From CAMPJM01 sp964440915 (GTDB taxonomy: Bacteria; Bacteroidota; Bacteroidia; Cytophagales; Cyclobacteriaceae): a stretch of DNA of 64,000 bases. Numbering within the stretch: the stretch's first letter is position 1; every line of letters begins with the position of its first letter. The notes beneath the pieces are model-generated. The model was not told where the DNA came from, did not search any database, and was given only the letters and a program-made list of their open reading frames with translations. Position numbers and translations under genes: made by a program. The stretch lies in NCBI GenBank assembly GCA_964440915.1, contig CAYTTV010000018.1:1-64000 (forward strand), read 5' to 3'. Below, in pieces: positions 34,340-43,453 of the stretch.

Positions 34340-36763
34340 GTGAAGTTATTGAAATTTCTTTTAGTCTTTTTTATAACCATCGGTATAATAATTTCTCTCA
34401 GTTTTAAGATTGGCAGCATTCCTCCTTTAGGGAAATTCCTTGCCCCTTTTCATGGATTCTGGCAAAATATAGAAACGGGAAACAAAGAAAACAAAGAAGT
34501 TAACATGCCAGGACTAAGAGGGAAGGTTTTGGTACATTACGACAAAGAGCTGATTCCTCATATTGACGCTGAGAATGATCACGATCTGTATTTTGCTCAA
34601 GGTTATGTAACTGCCCTCCATCGTTTATGGCAAATGGAATTCCAAACTTATGCGGCGGCTGGGCGTATTTCTGAAATTATTGGCAAACAGGCACTGGACT
34701 TCGACCGGTTGCAAAGAAGAAAAGGCATGGTGTTTGGCGCACAAAATGCCTTGAGGGCTTTGATGGAGAATGACACTACTAAGGAAGTGGTAGAAGCTTA
34801 TGCAGCAGGCGTAAATGCCTACATCAACACTTTAGCCTATAAAGACCTCCCCTTAGAATACAAATTGCTGGATTATAAGCCGGAGCCTTGGACGCCCCTG
34901 AAAACTGCATTGCTGCTGAAATACATGGCAGATGACCTTTCTGGATGGGATAATGACTTGGAAAACACCAATGCCTATCACTTTTTGGGTGAGGAACGAT
35001 TCAATTTCCTTTTTCCAGACACCCTGCACAATACAGACCCAGTAATACCCAAAAGCACCCGATATAGGTTTGATCCTGTAAAAGTAGATACTCCTGACTT
35101 ATTCATTCCGGAAGTAACCTCCAAAAAAGCATTCCCTAAAAGCAACCCTCGAAATGGAAGCAACAACTGGGCATTGGCAGGCAACAAAACCAACACTGGA
35201 AAGCCTATTTTGGCTAATGATCCCCATCTTGCTCTCAACCTCCCGTCGCTTTGGTATGTAATGCAATTAAAAGCGCCTGGCGTAAACGTAATGGGTGCTA
35301 CTTTGCCTGGTGCATTAGGCGTAATTATCGGGTTCAACGAATCCATTGCATGGGGCGTAACCAATGCTAGGAGAGACGTACGGGATTGGTATGCCCTGGA
35401 GTTTAAAGATGACGACAAAAACGAGTACCTATTTGATAGAAAGTGGTTAAAAACCCAAAAACTAGCAGAAGAAATCAAGATCAGAGGTGAAAAATCGTAT
35501 TTTGATACGGTCGTTTATACCCATTATGGCCCTGTGGTATATGACGATAAATTTACAGGCACTGGCGATAAAACCAACTTTTCACTACGATGGATAGCCC
35601 ATGACGTCTCTGAGGAACAGTTAACTTTTTACTTGCTGAACAGGGGTAGAAATTACGAGGAATTTAAAGAAGCCATCCAATATTTCAGTTGTCCTGCTCA
35701 AAACTTTGTTTTTGCCTCTACCGAGGGTGATATTGCTTTATGGGTACAAGGCAAATTCCCGTTGAAATGGCCCAAGCAAGGGAAATTCATCATGGATGGA
35801 AGTCGGCTGGACCAAGAGTGGCAGGGTTTCATCCCATTTGAGCACAACGCACATGTACTCAACCCACCACAGCATTATGTAAGCTCTGCCAACCAGTATC
35901 CAGTAGGTAAAAACTACCCCTATTACGTGTATGACGGCAATTACGAAGCTTATAGGAACAGGCGGATCAATCGCAAACTGGAAAGCATGAAAAATGCAAC
36001 GCCTCAAGATATTATGGCGATGCAAAGCGACAATTATCATCTACAGGCAGCAGAAAGTCTCCCAATGATGCTGGACAGCCTAGATATAGATCGGCTGAAC
36101 GAACAGCAAAAAGAAATTTATGCCTTGCTCAAAAACTGGGATTTTTCCAACGACGCAGGAAGCAAAGCCGCTACTGTTTATGAAGTTTGGTGGAATACTC
36201 TGTACACTATGATCTGGGATGAGTTTCAATCTGATAGTCTTGCTTTTAGCATGCCTGATAACTTCACCACCATTAATATTTTGAAAAATCATCCAGAAGA
36301 TGCTTTTATAGATATTCAATCCACTCCAGAACGAGAAACTGCTACCCAACTCATTGAGGCAGCCTATGTTACTGCCATAGATCTATTAGACAACTGGGCT
36401 GAGGAAAATGAAATGGATTACAAATGGAGCAGCTACCAAAATACTTCGATTAAACATTTGCTTAAGCTTACACCTTTTAGCATCGAAAATGTGGTTATAG
36501 GAGGACATGAAGGGGCAATCAACGCTGTTACAAGCACCAACGGCCCCTCATGGAGAATGGTGGTTTCTATGGAAGATGAAGTAAAAGCATGGGGAATCTA
36601 TCCAGGTGGGCAGTCGGGGAATCCCGGCAGTCCTTATTACGACAATTATGTGGATAGGTGGAGGAAGGGGGAGTATATTCCGCTGATATTCATGAGGACA
36701 CCCAATGATACTTCGGCAATTGTCCATACTAATATTTTAATGCCCTCACCAGAGGCCAAATAA
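34340..36763 (+). CDS. penicillin acylase family protein
   Basis: An 807-residue Ntn-hydrolase precursor with an N-terminal signal/anchor (about 1-25), an alpha-chain region and a beta chain whose N-terminal nucleophile is Ser274 in NGSNNWA, preceded by a spacer that would be cut out on self-processing. Further conserved segments are ANDPHLALNLPSLWY, GVIIGFNESIAWGVTN and, near the end, GGQSGNPGSPYYDNYVDRW. Family members cleave amides such as penicillin G or N-acyl homoserine lactones; the substrate here is unknown. The start is GTG at 34340; the next methionines fall inside the alpha chain. Confidence 0.9.
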   Translation: MKLLKFLLVFFITIGIIISLSFKIGSIPPLGKFLAPFHGFWQNIETGNKENKEVNMPGLRGKVLVHYDKELIPHIDAENDHDLYFAQGYVTALHRLWQMEFQTYAAAGRISEIIGKQALDFDRLQRRKGMVFGAQNALRALMENDTTKEVVEAYAAGVNAYINTLAYKDLPLEYKLLDYKPEPWTPLKTALLLKYMADDLSGWDNDLENTNAYHFLGEERFNFLFPDTLHNTDPVIPKSTRYRFDPVKVDTPDLFIPEVTSKKAFPKSNPRNGSNNWALAGNKTNTGKPILANDPHLALNLPSLWYVMQLKAPGVNVMGATLPGALGVIIGFNESIAWGVTNARRDVRDWYALEFKDDDKNEYLFDRKWLKTQKLAEEIKIRGEKSYFDTVVYTHYGPVVYDDKFTGTGDKTNFSLRWIAHDVSEEQLTFYLLNRGRNYEEFKEAIQYFSCPAQNFVFASTEGDIALWVQGKFPLKWPKQGKFIMDGSRLDQEWQGFIPFEHNAHVLNPPQHYVSSANQYPVGKNYPYYVYDGNYEAYRNRRINRKLESMKNATPQDIMAMQSDNYHLQAAESLPMMLDSLDIDRLNEQQKEIYALLKNWDFSNDAGSKAATVYEVWWNTLYTMIWDEFQSDSLAFSMPDNFTTINILKNHPEDAFIDIQSTPERETATQLIEAAYVTAIDLLDNWAEENEMDYKWSSYQNTSIKHLLKLTPFSIENVVIGGHEGAINAVTSTNGPSWRMVVSMEDEVKAWGIYPGGQSGNPGSPYYDNYVDRWRKGEYIPLIFMRTPNDTSAIVHTNILMPSPEAK

Positions 36764-36824
36764 CACTAACAAAATTTCCCTATTTTTGATAGGCAAATTT
36801 AAAACTCATCCAAACAAAGTTTCA

Positions 36825-37193
36825 ATGGGATTTATTTTAAGGATAATAATCATAGCTGCCTTATGCTACCTTACAAAATCGCTACTTCCTTGGTGGTCGA
36901 TTGCATTAGTAGCCTTTTGTGTGAGTGCTATATGGAGAGGAAGTAGTGCCAATGCTTTTTTGGCAGGATTTTTAGGGGTCGGACTCCTGTGGTTTGGAGT
37001 GGCATTATACTATAGCACTTCTTATGACTCTCCTCTTCCCGACAATGTTGCCGATCTTTTTCAAATGGGTTCATCTGAAATCTTGGCCACTGTTACAGGT
37101 TTGATCGGGGCAATTGTAGGTGGGTTGGCTAGTTTAAGTGGAAGCTACTTCAATAACCTTATTAGCAAAAGAGCAGAAAGGCCGAGGTACTGA
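36825..37193 (+). CDS. small membrane protein of unknown function
   Basis: A 122-residue protein with about four membrane segments (residues 3-20, 24-38, 44-63 and 85-106) and a short basic C-terminal tail (KRAERPRY). The start is placed at ATG 36825 because the upstream in-frame start is a TTG within a TATTTTTG sequence (36781-36788) that looks like a -7 promoter element. Similar proteins occur next to other genes in Bacteroidota, but I cannot name a family. Confidence 0.65.
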   Translation: MGFILRIIIIAALCYLTKSLLPWWSIALVAFCVSAIWRGSSANAFLAGFLGVGLLWFGVALYYSTSYDSPLPDNVADLFQMGSSEILATVTGLIGAIVGGLASLSGSYFNNLISKRAERPRY

Positions 37194-37390
37194 GACGTTA
37201 GATATAGATGAAATAAGAATCAGAAGTAGGCGTCTGATAATTGATCAAAGCAATGTACGTCCATTCTGAATTGGGAAGGGGAACGACCAACACTAATCAG
37301 GGAAGTGAATGCTTGAAACAATAGCATTCTGTCATGAATCAAGCTGGACCAATAAATTTAAAAGGCTACCATTCGATAGATATATTCCAG

Positions 37391-40300
37391 CTAATCCCTA
37401 TTAAAAAGCACCGTGAATGTTTGGAGCCATTGCTCAGCTTCGGGATGGATTTGGTCAGGCAGCAGCCGCCACAACCAATTGTTTTCTGCTGCCCCAGGTG
37501 TATTCATCCGTGCCACCTCATCCAAACCCAGCACATCTTGAAGGGGAAGGATAGCCGTATTGGCTATAGACCCCATCGCCAAGCGTCTCATTATTTCGGC
37601 AATATCATCTTCTTGAAATGCTCTGCCAACATACTGCGCTATTTGGTTGTGGTATTGGCTACCCTCCTCACGATACCAACCCCTAGTGGTGTTATTATCG
37701 TGAGTTCCTGTATAGACAATATAATTGTGATGAAAATTGTGTGGTATATAAGGAGAATTTATTAAATCATCGCCAAAAGCAAACTGTAGGATCTTCATGC
37801 CCGGCAATTGAAACTGGTCACGCAGCCCTTCAACAGCACTGTCAATCTCGCCTAAATCTTCGGCAATGAAAGGCAGCGATCCTAACTCGCGTTCTAAAAA
37901 CTTAAAAAAATCCTCGCCAGGCCCAGTTTTCCATTCTCCATTTTTTGCAGTCGCTTCCCCAGACGACACTTCCCAATAGGAAGAAAACGCCCTAAAATGA
38001 TCAAGCCGAATCTCATCACATAAAGCAATGTTGGCACGAATCCTCTCAAGCCACCAAGCATAAGTCTGCTCCTTTGCTGTATCCCAGTTAAAGACAGGCA
38101 TGCCCCACAATTGACCATCTTCATTAAAATAATCTGGTGGCACACCCGCAATTCCGGCCATATTGCTTTCATTGTCCAGCTTAAAAATAGCTTTATTGGA
38201 CCAAACATCTACAGAATCATGGCTGACATAAAAGGGCATATCGCCTAAAAACTTAATTCCTCTCTTTTGGCAATATTTTCGCAAGCTCGTCCACTGTTTG
38301 GAAAACATAAACTGCAGCCACTTTTTTTGTTCTATTTTATCGCCATGCTCATCTTCCAATTTTTCTAGCGCTGCCTTATCCCGATTTTTATACTTATCAG
38401 GCCATTCATACCAAGGGGCCTGATTATGCAGTGATTTCAAGGTACTATACAGGGCGTAATCATGCAGCCATCCTGTGTTTTTGAAATTCTCAAAAGCCGT
38501 GTGCAGTGCATCATTATTTCCATTTTTGAAGTTCTTCCATGCTTTGTTAAACAGCTCATCTTTCACTCGCTCTGCATCTTCATACAAGGTTATGCCGCTC
38601 TGAGGCAAGTGGAAATGCAAGAGTTCGTCTTGCTCCAAAAGCCCGTCTTCTGCCAATAATTCCGGACTTATGAAGAGTTCGTTTCCCGCCATACTGCTGG
38701 TTGCGCTGTATGGCGAATAAAACTGGCCTTTTTCGATGGGGTTTAGAGGTAAAATTTGCCAGTATTTCTGGTGGCACCTTTGTAGGAAATCGGCAAACCT
38801 TCTTGATTCCCCTCCTAGATCCCCAATTCCAAAGGGTGATGCGAGTGATGAGATATGAAGTAACACGCCTGCCCCACGCGATTTTTGCTGATGGCCTTTT
38901 AATAGCGCTACGGGCAAGTTCTGCAATAAATTATTTACGGACAGGGAAGCTTCAAGTGCTTCTTCCGTTTCAATGAAAACATTTTTCCACTGTTGTGGCG
39001 CGTCTTCCGGCAAAACAACAACTGTATCTTTCCAATCAATGGAATCGATGCCACATTCCTGTTCTTTGCACAAGCTGGCAAGGTGCAAAGGAACTACCGT
39101 TATGTACCAAGCATGACGATGTTTTCGGGCAAAGGCCATCACATGGTCTCCATATTCCCCTTTGGTATGAAGAGGCAAGTAATCACCCTTTTGGAATAGG
39201 TCGACCGCGTGCTTTCTTTCCCGCAGCAAGAACTTAATCAGGCTAAACTTGATCTGTCCATCGCTACGATTTTTCCATAAATCCTCAAAAAACTTTGGCG
39301 TTGCTTCCTTATCCTCTAACACTTCTAACCATTTCATTCGGTCCTCAAAGGCCACTTTCCGTCTATTGTCGGGATCTACCAAGCTCAAATCCCAAAACTC
39401 AGTGCCTTGGTATATATCGGGAATGCCGGGACAAGTAAATTTTAACATTACTTGCACAAGAGAATTGATTATGCCATAATCTGAAACTTCTCGAAGAAAT
39501 GGTTCAAAGCTCTTTTGGAAGGAATTTTCCTTAGACAAAAGCGCAGCAGCGAATCTTTTAGCAGCCTCCTCATAATCTGTATTAGGCACTGACCAGTTGG
39601 AGTTCATTTTGGCCTCTCTCAGAGCCTTTTCAAGGTACTGCTGCATTCTATTTGTAAAATCATCCTCTAATCCTTCAGGCATCGGGTGAGCGCCCACCAA
39701 GGTTTGGTAAATCAAATATTCATCATTTTCGCTAAGAGTGTCGTCTCGCTTAAAAGAAATATTCTCGGCCTTCCACTGACCTACCTTCTCTATCCATTCA
39801 TCAGGAATATCGGTAAGCACATTCAGGCGCGCCCGCACATCCTCACCTCTTTTGGTGTCGTGAGTGGCAGTAGCATTGAGCGCCATAGGAGACTGAGTCT
39901 GGCGATCTATCATTTTGCTATGAAAGTCTTCAATTGAAATCCCAAAACTCTCTGGAGAGTCGCCTACTTCATTGTGTCCCACAAAGCGATTGTAGGTATA
40001 CATTAAGGTATCCTCTACCCCTTTGGCCATCAACGGACCAGAAAATTGCATCAATCTTTGATACCAATGTAAGGCGCTATTATTATACTTTTCGTCCCCA
40101 TTTTTGGGCTTATCCAATAGTATGCTCTCCAGAATATCTGCTGTCGGTATTAGCCCTTCCCTGCTCTCCTTTATCTGCGTCAAAATAGCTCGAATGGCAA
40201 CCTCTTCCGCTTCTGACAGCGGAAACGACCTGCCATAGTAGCGGTACACAGGACACATGATCAAGAGTGCACCGATAGTTTCTTTCAACTTTTCAGGATC

Positions 40301-41602
40301 TACACGCTCCAATGCTTCTTCGCTTACTAATTCGGATTCAAACAGAAGTTGGCACAAATTGTCAAGCTCTCCCCTCATGTGCTCATATAAAATATGGGTC
40401 TTTTTCTCATGTATTTGGTCTTGAATATCAACCTCATCCTTTATTAATCCGCTATAAAAATGGGTGAATTTAGACTTGCTTTCCTTATTTGTGAAAAGAT
40501 TGTTGACGATGCCAAGAAAGCCGTAGCCTGTTTCACCTTGTATGCGCCAATTGGACGGTAAATCTTCATCAATCATCAGTATTTTCTCCACGATGATGTA
40601 TACATCCTCCCCAACAAGTTCTCTAAGGCGTTCTATGTAAGTGGTAGGATCGAACAAGCCGTCGATATGATCGATTCTAAGACCATCAAAAACTCCCTCG
40701 TCTAAAAACGCCTTGATTTTCTGATGGTATATTGAAAACACATTTTCTTCCTGCATATTCAAGCAGATGAGGCCGTTCACGGTAAAAAACCGGCGATAAT
40801 TTATCTTCGTATCGGTATCTTGCCAATAGCATAGCCTATAGACTTGTTCCTCTACGATCTCCATTATCAATTCACTATTTTGATTGATCTGATCTATGCA
40901 GCTATTCATATGAGCGCTGAATTGCTCTTGCTCCATTAAAGAACGTAGCTCCAATTGCAATTCACCCATCATCAGACTGTATGCTTTCGGCTCCTCGAGT
41001 TGTAAAATATTGTCAATTTGTGTTAAAAAAGAAGCCACATTGTCTGGCCAAAGTGTTTCAACGGCCTTCAAAAGCCTTTTATATGAGCGCACATGTAAGG
41101 GATAGGAGTTTTCATGATACTTAAGTACCAGTCTTTTATCATCCAATGCTACCTTTAATGCGCCACTTTCTATAGACTCGTCCAACTGCTCTCCAAGAAA
41201 GGGCACCATGATCTTTCCAGAATAGAAATTGCTGTTCCATGTGATATCGAAGAAGGTGGAAAACTCAGACTGTGGTCCTTTCTCCAGCACATCCATTAAC
41301 CAGTGGTTGTGGGGATGGAAAGCCATATGATTTGGCACTATATCCTGAATCCAACCGATCCCTGCTGCTTTCAACTGTTTTGTCAATGCTTTTAACTGCT
41401 CCTCCGTTCCTATTTCTGGGTTTATCATGTGCGGATTTGTTACATCATAGCCGTGAGAGCTCCCAGGAACTGCCTCAAAAATTGGTGAGGCATATATGGC
41501 ACCGATGCCTAATGCCTTTAAATATGGGATGATTTTTTCCAGATTGGAGAAGGTAAAATCTTTATTGAATTGAATTCTATAGGTTGCTCTAGGATTAAAC
41601 AT
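37391..41602 (-). CDS. treY: fusion of malto-oligosyltrehalose synthase (TreY) and 4-alpha-glucanotransferase (MalQ)
   Basis: A 1403-residue two-enzyme protein. Residues about 1-890 are a GH13 TreY with region II FDGLRIDHIDGL (near 304), region III YIIVEKILM and region IV ATATHDTKRGEDVRARL. After a linker, residues about 905-1403 are GH77 MalQ: SRGAGVLLHISSLASPFGIGDLG, CDEIRLDHFRAF, PFIAEDLGEID and TGTHDNNTTRGW. TreY rearranges the reducing end of maltodextrin to a trehalosyl unit; MalQ remodels short glucans so that they can be reused. It starts 2 bases after treZ, so the whole treX-treZ-treY set is one operon. Confidence 0.93.
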   Translation of the reverse strand: MFNPRATYRIQFNKDFTFSNLEKIIPYLKALGIGAIYASPIFEAVPGSSHGYDVTNPHMINPEIGTEEQLKALTKQLKAAGIGWIQDIVPNHMAFHPHNHWLMDVLEKGPQSEFSTFFDITWNSNFYSGKIMVPFLGEQLDESIESGALKVALDDKRLVLKYHENSYPLHVRSYKRLLKAVETLWPDNVASFLTQIDNILQLEEPKAYSLMMGELQLELRSLMEQEQFSAHMNSCIDQINQNSELIMEIVEEQVYRLCYWQDTDTKINYRRFFTVNGLICLNMQEENVFSIYHQKIKAFLDEGVFDGLRIDHIDGLFDPTTYIERLRELVGEDVYIIVEKILMIDEDLPSNWRIQGETGYGFLGIVNNLFTNKESKSKFTHFYSGLIKDEVDIQDQIHEKKTHILYEHMRGELDNLCQLLFESELVSEEALERVDPEKLKETIGALLIMCPVYRYYGRSFPLSEAEEVAIRAILTQIKESREGLIPTADILESILLDKPKNGDEKYNNSALHWYQRLMQFSGPLMAKGVEDTLMYTYNRFVGHNEVGDSPESFGISIEDFHSKMIDRQTQSPMALNATATHDTKRGEDVRARLNVLTDIPDEWIEKVGQWKAENISFKRDDTLSENDEYLIYQTLVGAHPMPEGLEDDFTNRMQQYLEKALREAKMNSNWSVPNTDYEEAAKRFAAALLSKENSFQKSFEPFLREVSDYGIINSLVQVMLKFTCPGIPDIYQGTEFWDLSLVDPDNRRKVAFEDRMKWLEVLEDKEATPKFFEDLWKNRSDGQIKFSLIKFLLRERKHAVDLFQKGDYLPLHTKGEYGDHVMAFARKHRHAWYITVVPLHLASLCKEQECGIDSIDWKDTVVVLPEDAPQQWKNVFIETEEALEASLSVNNLLQNLPVALLKGHQQKSRGAGVLLHISSLASPFGIGDLGGESRRFADFLQRCHQKYWQILPLNPIEKGQFYSPYSATSSMAGNELFISPELLAEDGLLEQDELLHFHLPQSGITLYEDAERVKDELFNKAWKNFKNGNNDALHTAFENFKNTGWLHDYALYSTLKSLHNQAPWYEWPDKYKNRDKAALEKLEDEHGDKIEQKKWLQFMFSKQWTSLRKYCQKRGIKFLGDMPFYVSHDSVDVWSNKAIFKLDNESNMAGIAGVPPDYFNEDGQLWGMPVFNWDTAKEQTYAWWLERIRANIALCDEIRLDHFRAFSSYWEVSSGEATAKNGEWKTGPGEDFFKFLERELGSLPFIAEDLGEIDSAVEGLRDQFQLPGMKILQFAFGDDLINSPYIPHNFHHNYIVYTGTHDNNTTRGWYREEGSQYHNQIAQYVGRAFQEDDIAEIMRRLAMGSIANTAILPLQDVLGLDEVARMNTPGAAENNWLWRLLPDQIHPEAEQWLQTFTVLFNRD

Positions 41603-41604
41603 TG

Positions 41605-43437
41605 CTAAGTAGATTTATACATTGAAAAGGACTTAGGCTGCAGTGGCAAGGAAGCATTTTTACTGATTGTATCGGGAGCAGCCTTAGGCCCCAACCACTT
41701 TGGATCAGAGGAAGCAAGCATTTTGTCCCACTTTTCCCCATTAAAAGAGGAAGGCATTTGAACCACCTGCTCTTCATCAGAAAAATTCATCAGGCAGACA
41801 ATGTGCTGCTCTCCTTGCCATCGATAAAGCACAAGCGTTTGTTGTTCTTCATTTTCCTTTACTTCAAGCTGGTCGCGGTTCAACTTGTTTAATGCAGGGT
41901 TTTCTTTCCTTAGAGCTATGAGGGCTTGATAATATCTAAACATGGTTGCATGAGCAGCTTTTTCCATGTCATGCCATGCCAACTTTGAGGTCTCGAAAGT
42001 ATCTAAAGCTTGAGGGTCAATTGGTTCTATCCCCTCGTGTGTATGGGCAAATTCCAGCTTCCGCCCCTCTCTTACTGCCTCAACTAGTGCGGCATCCGTA
42101 TGGCTTACAAAATATAGGAAAGGGCTTGTTGCACTAAACTCCTCCCCCATAAATAACATAGGCAAAAAAGGGCTTACCAACACAGCGCCCGCCAAAACTT
42201 TTTGCATTTCATAATCGATAAGATGGGCTGTACGCTCGCCATTTGGCCTGTTGCCCACCTGATCATGATTTTGAGAAAATACAACAAACTGCTTCCCAGG
42301 GTTTTGGTCAGTTCTGGTGCCAAATACCTTATTCCTTCCATGAGAATAAATTCCATCATACACAAAAGCACTTCGATAAGATTTGGCCAAATCCTTTAAG
42401 CCATCATATTCATTATAATACCCTGTTTTGGTATTTCCAGAGGTTACTCGTAATGAATGGTGAAAATCATCGGCCCATTGTGCGTCCATGCCATAGCCGC
42501 ATTTTCCAATAGGGTTGATATAGCGCACATCGTTCAAATCCGATTCCGCTATAAGATAATGTTGCTTTCCTGTTTCCTCCATGAGCTGCTTGACCTTCTC
42601 CTTCATCTCCTTTAGAATATGCTTAGGCCCAAAATCTTTGATGGCATGCACGGCATCAAGCCTGAGCGCATCCACATGAAAATCCCTGAACCACATGAGC
42701 GCATTTTCAATGAAATAGTGCCGTACATTGCCACTCCAAGAATCATCAAAATTGATGGCTTTTCCCCACGGAGTACTATACTTATCAGTAAAGTATGGAC
42801 CAAACTCGGGCAGATAATTGCCTTCGGGGCCAAGATGATTGTAGACCACATCTAACACCACTGCGAATCCATTTGCATGGCAAGTATCCACCAGTTGCTG
42901 CAATCCTTTTGCACCGCCATAACTATTCTGGACTGCAAAAGGATATACACCATCATAGCCCCAGTTGCGTGCTCCTGGAAACTGGGCTACAGGCATAATT
43001 TCTATGGCATTGATGCCAAGCTCCTTCAAATAATTCAATTTACTGGCTAATCCTCCAAAAGTTCCTTCCAAAGAAAAGGTGCCAACATGCAGTTCATAAA
43101 TTATATATTCTTCTAAAGAGATGTTCTCCCAAGCCTGGTCAGTCCATAAATATTCACTCAAATTGACAACTTCCGAATGTCCGTGCACACCCTCTGGCTG
43201 GGATCGTGAAGCTGGATCGGGAAGCTCCTTTTCCTTGTCCAGAATAAATTTATAAGTATCGCCTGCCTCGATCTTGTTTGTGTAGAGCTTCCAGTATCCA
43301 AAATCGCTCTTTTCGAGGTGTAGTTGCATTTTTTTTGAAATGATATCAATAGCTACTTCTTTGGCATTAGGGGCCCATACGCTCACCGTAGCCTTTCCCG
43401 ACTTATCTAGCGTGACGCCGATTGCTTGTTGATGCAT
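41605..43437 (-). CDS. treZ: malto-oligosyltrehalose trehalohydrolase
   Basis: A 610-residue GH13 enzyme that releases free trehalose from maltooligosyl-trehalose. An N-terminal CBM48-type domain (about 1-95) precedes the catalytic barrel with VVYNHLGPEGNYL, nucleophile region VDALRLDAVHAI, acid region HYLIAESDLND and FSQNHDQVGNRPNGER. The length is as expected for TreZ. It lies 16 bases after glgX and 2 bases before the treY fusion. Confidence 0.93.
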   Translation of the reverse strand: MHQQAIGVTLDKSGKATVSVWAPNAKEVAIDIISKKMQLHLEKSDFGYWKLYTNKIEAGDTYKFILDKEKELPDPASRSQPEGVHGHSEVVNLSEYLWTDQAWENISLEEYIIYELHVGTFSLEGTFGGLASKLNYLKELGINAIEIMPVAQFPGARNWGYDGVYPFAVQNSYGGAKGLQQLVDTCHANGFAVVLDVVYNHLGPEGNYLPEFGPYFTDKYSTPWGKAINFDDSWSGNVRHYFIENALMWFRDFHVDALRLDAVHAIKDFGPKHILKEMKEKVKQLMEETGKQHYLIAESDLNDVRYINPIGKCGYGMDAQWADDFHHSLRVTSGNTKTGYYNEYDGLKDLAKSYRSAFVYDGIYSHGRNKVFGTRTDQNPGKQFVVFSQNHDQVGNRPNGERTAHLIDYEMQKVLAGAVLVSPFLPMLFMGEEFSATSPFLYFVSHTDAALVEAVREGRKLEFAHTHEGIEPIDPQALDTFETSKLAWHDMEKAAHATMFRYYQALIALRKENPALNKLNRDQLEVKENEEQQTLVLYRWQGEQHIVCLMNFSDEEQVVQMPSSFNGEKWDKMLASSDPKWLGPKAAPDTISKNASLPLQPKSFSMYKST

Positions 43438-43453
43438 GGTACGTGTGTTTTAA

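Noticed and set aside
37334..37765. 143-codon plus-strand frame
   Set aside because: It is antisense to the MalQ part of the TreY-MalQ fusion, which has clear catalytic motifs.
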